Positions 63,574 through 64,000 of a stretch of DNA of 64,000 nt are shown in pieces. Origin of the DNA: Multifurca ochricompacta (taxonomy: Eukaryota > Basidiomycota > Agaricomycetes > Russulales > Russulaceae); the NCBI GenBank assembly GCA_022496185.1, contig WTXG01000079.1, positions 1 through 64,000 of the forward strand. Direction: 5' to 3'. The translations under genes and the position numbers were made by a program. Positions within the stretch are counted from its first letter, which is position 1; each line of letters starts with the position of its first letter. The notes under the pieces are model-generated. The model did not search any database and was not told the origin of the DNA. It worked only from the letters and a program-made list of their open reading frames with translations.

Positions 63574-64000
63574 AATGAACATCATTGCCAATCTCCTTTC
63601 AAGGTGTCCCAATTACAATGATAGTTGCAGTGACAATGACCAAGTCATACTTCTGCCCAACAACAAATGGTCTCTTAAGGTGATACAACTAGCTGAAGAT
63701 CATGAGACCTACAGAGAGATTGCAAAACAATTTCATGACCACCCATTAGCTGGCCACCCAGGACAACAAAATACATGGGACCTAGTGTCTGAATTTTACA
63801 ATGGTCCCAACCTTCATGAGTTCATTACAGACTATGTCAAAGGCTGCCACACCTGCCAAGCAACAAAACTTCAGTCCAAGACAGTTGTTCCCTTATTGCC
63901 TTTTGACATTCCTGTGCACAAAGACCCTTTCCAATATATCTCCCTTGATCTTATTACTGATCTTCCCCAATCTCAAGGGCATAATGCTATCCTTACCATT
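63574..64000 (+). CDS. Gypsy F5 pol fragment: RNase H end and integrase start, open to window end
   Basis: Open without a stop from MNIIANLLSRCPNYNDSCSD to the last base (142 codons). It contains the LLSR end of RNase H, the integrase zinc-binding region HDHPLAGHPGQ...CHTCQATK (HHCC), and the start of the catalytic core YISLDLITDLPQSQGHNAI with the first Asp. The sequence differs from L0/E1/E2/E3/F2/F4, so this is another family. It is the target into which gypsy F2 inserted; the first Met is only the first in-frame ATG after the LTR, not a true start. Confidence 0.82.

Overview
The window is a block of nested transposable elements from a fungal, most likely agaricomycete (basidiomycete), nuclear genome. 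Evidence for this is the Ty3/gypsy chromoviruses with integrase plus C-terminal chromodomain, Ty1/copia elements, hAT transposases of the BED-finger/dimerisation type common in mushrooms, Tc1-like elements, short GT-AG introns in one hAT transposase, and captured fragments resembling a fungal RRB1/GRWD1 gene and a DUF6535 gene. I found no intact host gene, rRNA or functional tRNA gene. Nearly every coding copy is decayed. Most in-frame stops are TGA (plus some Gln codons) where related copies have Arg CGA or Trp TGG, which points to cytosine-methylation/RIP-like C-to-T decay. The exception is a young, CpG-rich copia element at 57548-62727.

Layout. (1) 1-12767: gypsy element L0 (+) is broken by a hAT end, a solo LTR (family C), and a five-layer nest. 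A solo LTR-A spanning 1183-11989 (TSD CTCCA) contains a solo LTR-E, a 1.4-kb non-autonomous hAT, a Tc1 derivative and a solo LTR-B. LTR-B in turn holds a 6.75-kb hAT (4900-11652) with transposase and captured gene fragments. (2) 12768-24116: palindromic Tc1-like element T2 sits in L0, and gypsy E1 (-, 14820-22983) is inserted in T2. L0 resumes at 23875. (3) 24117-28498: a gypsy gag (-) is split by a second 1.4-kb hAT and LTRs E, C and D. (4) 28499-34412: copia-1 (+). (5) 34413-38162: an AT-rich hAT end with minisatellite and tRNA-like sequence, a gypsy F4 fragment and hAT2. (6) 38163-47277: gypsy E2 (+). (7) 47278-57234: gypsy E3 (-) is joined through an LTR-D to gypsy F2 (-). (8) 57235-63571: the F2 5' LTR carries young copia-2 and a solo LTR-A. 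(9) 63574-64000: an open gypsy integrase reading frame runs off the window.

How the parts work. The F1/F2 chromoviruses show a coherent, inferable life cycle. A TATATAAG box lies 34-35 nt upstream of AGACTCAACTT. The complement of that 11-mer lies 2 nt inside the 5' LTR, which implies Tf1-like self-primed reverse transcription. Gag ends at a GGATTTT heptamer, beyond which protease-pol is open in the -1 frame. Pol ends with a chromodomain. About 61 nt later a third ORF of 396 codons encodes a helical N-terminal part and at least two, probably three, zinc knuckles; I do not recognise it. The two copia elements instead carry GGTTATGGGCCC after the 5' LTR, complementary to the anticodon arm of initiator Met-tRNA (half-tRNA priming).

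The most interesting items are the self-priming pairs, the gag-pol frameshift site, the zinc-knuckle ORF3, and the hAT that carries RRB1-like and DUF6535-like fragments. Boundaries with matching target-site duplications (TSDs) were read directly. Family names A-G, L0, E1-E4, F2, F4, F5, T1 and T2 are local labels.
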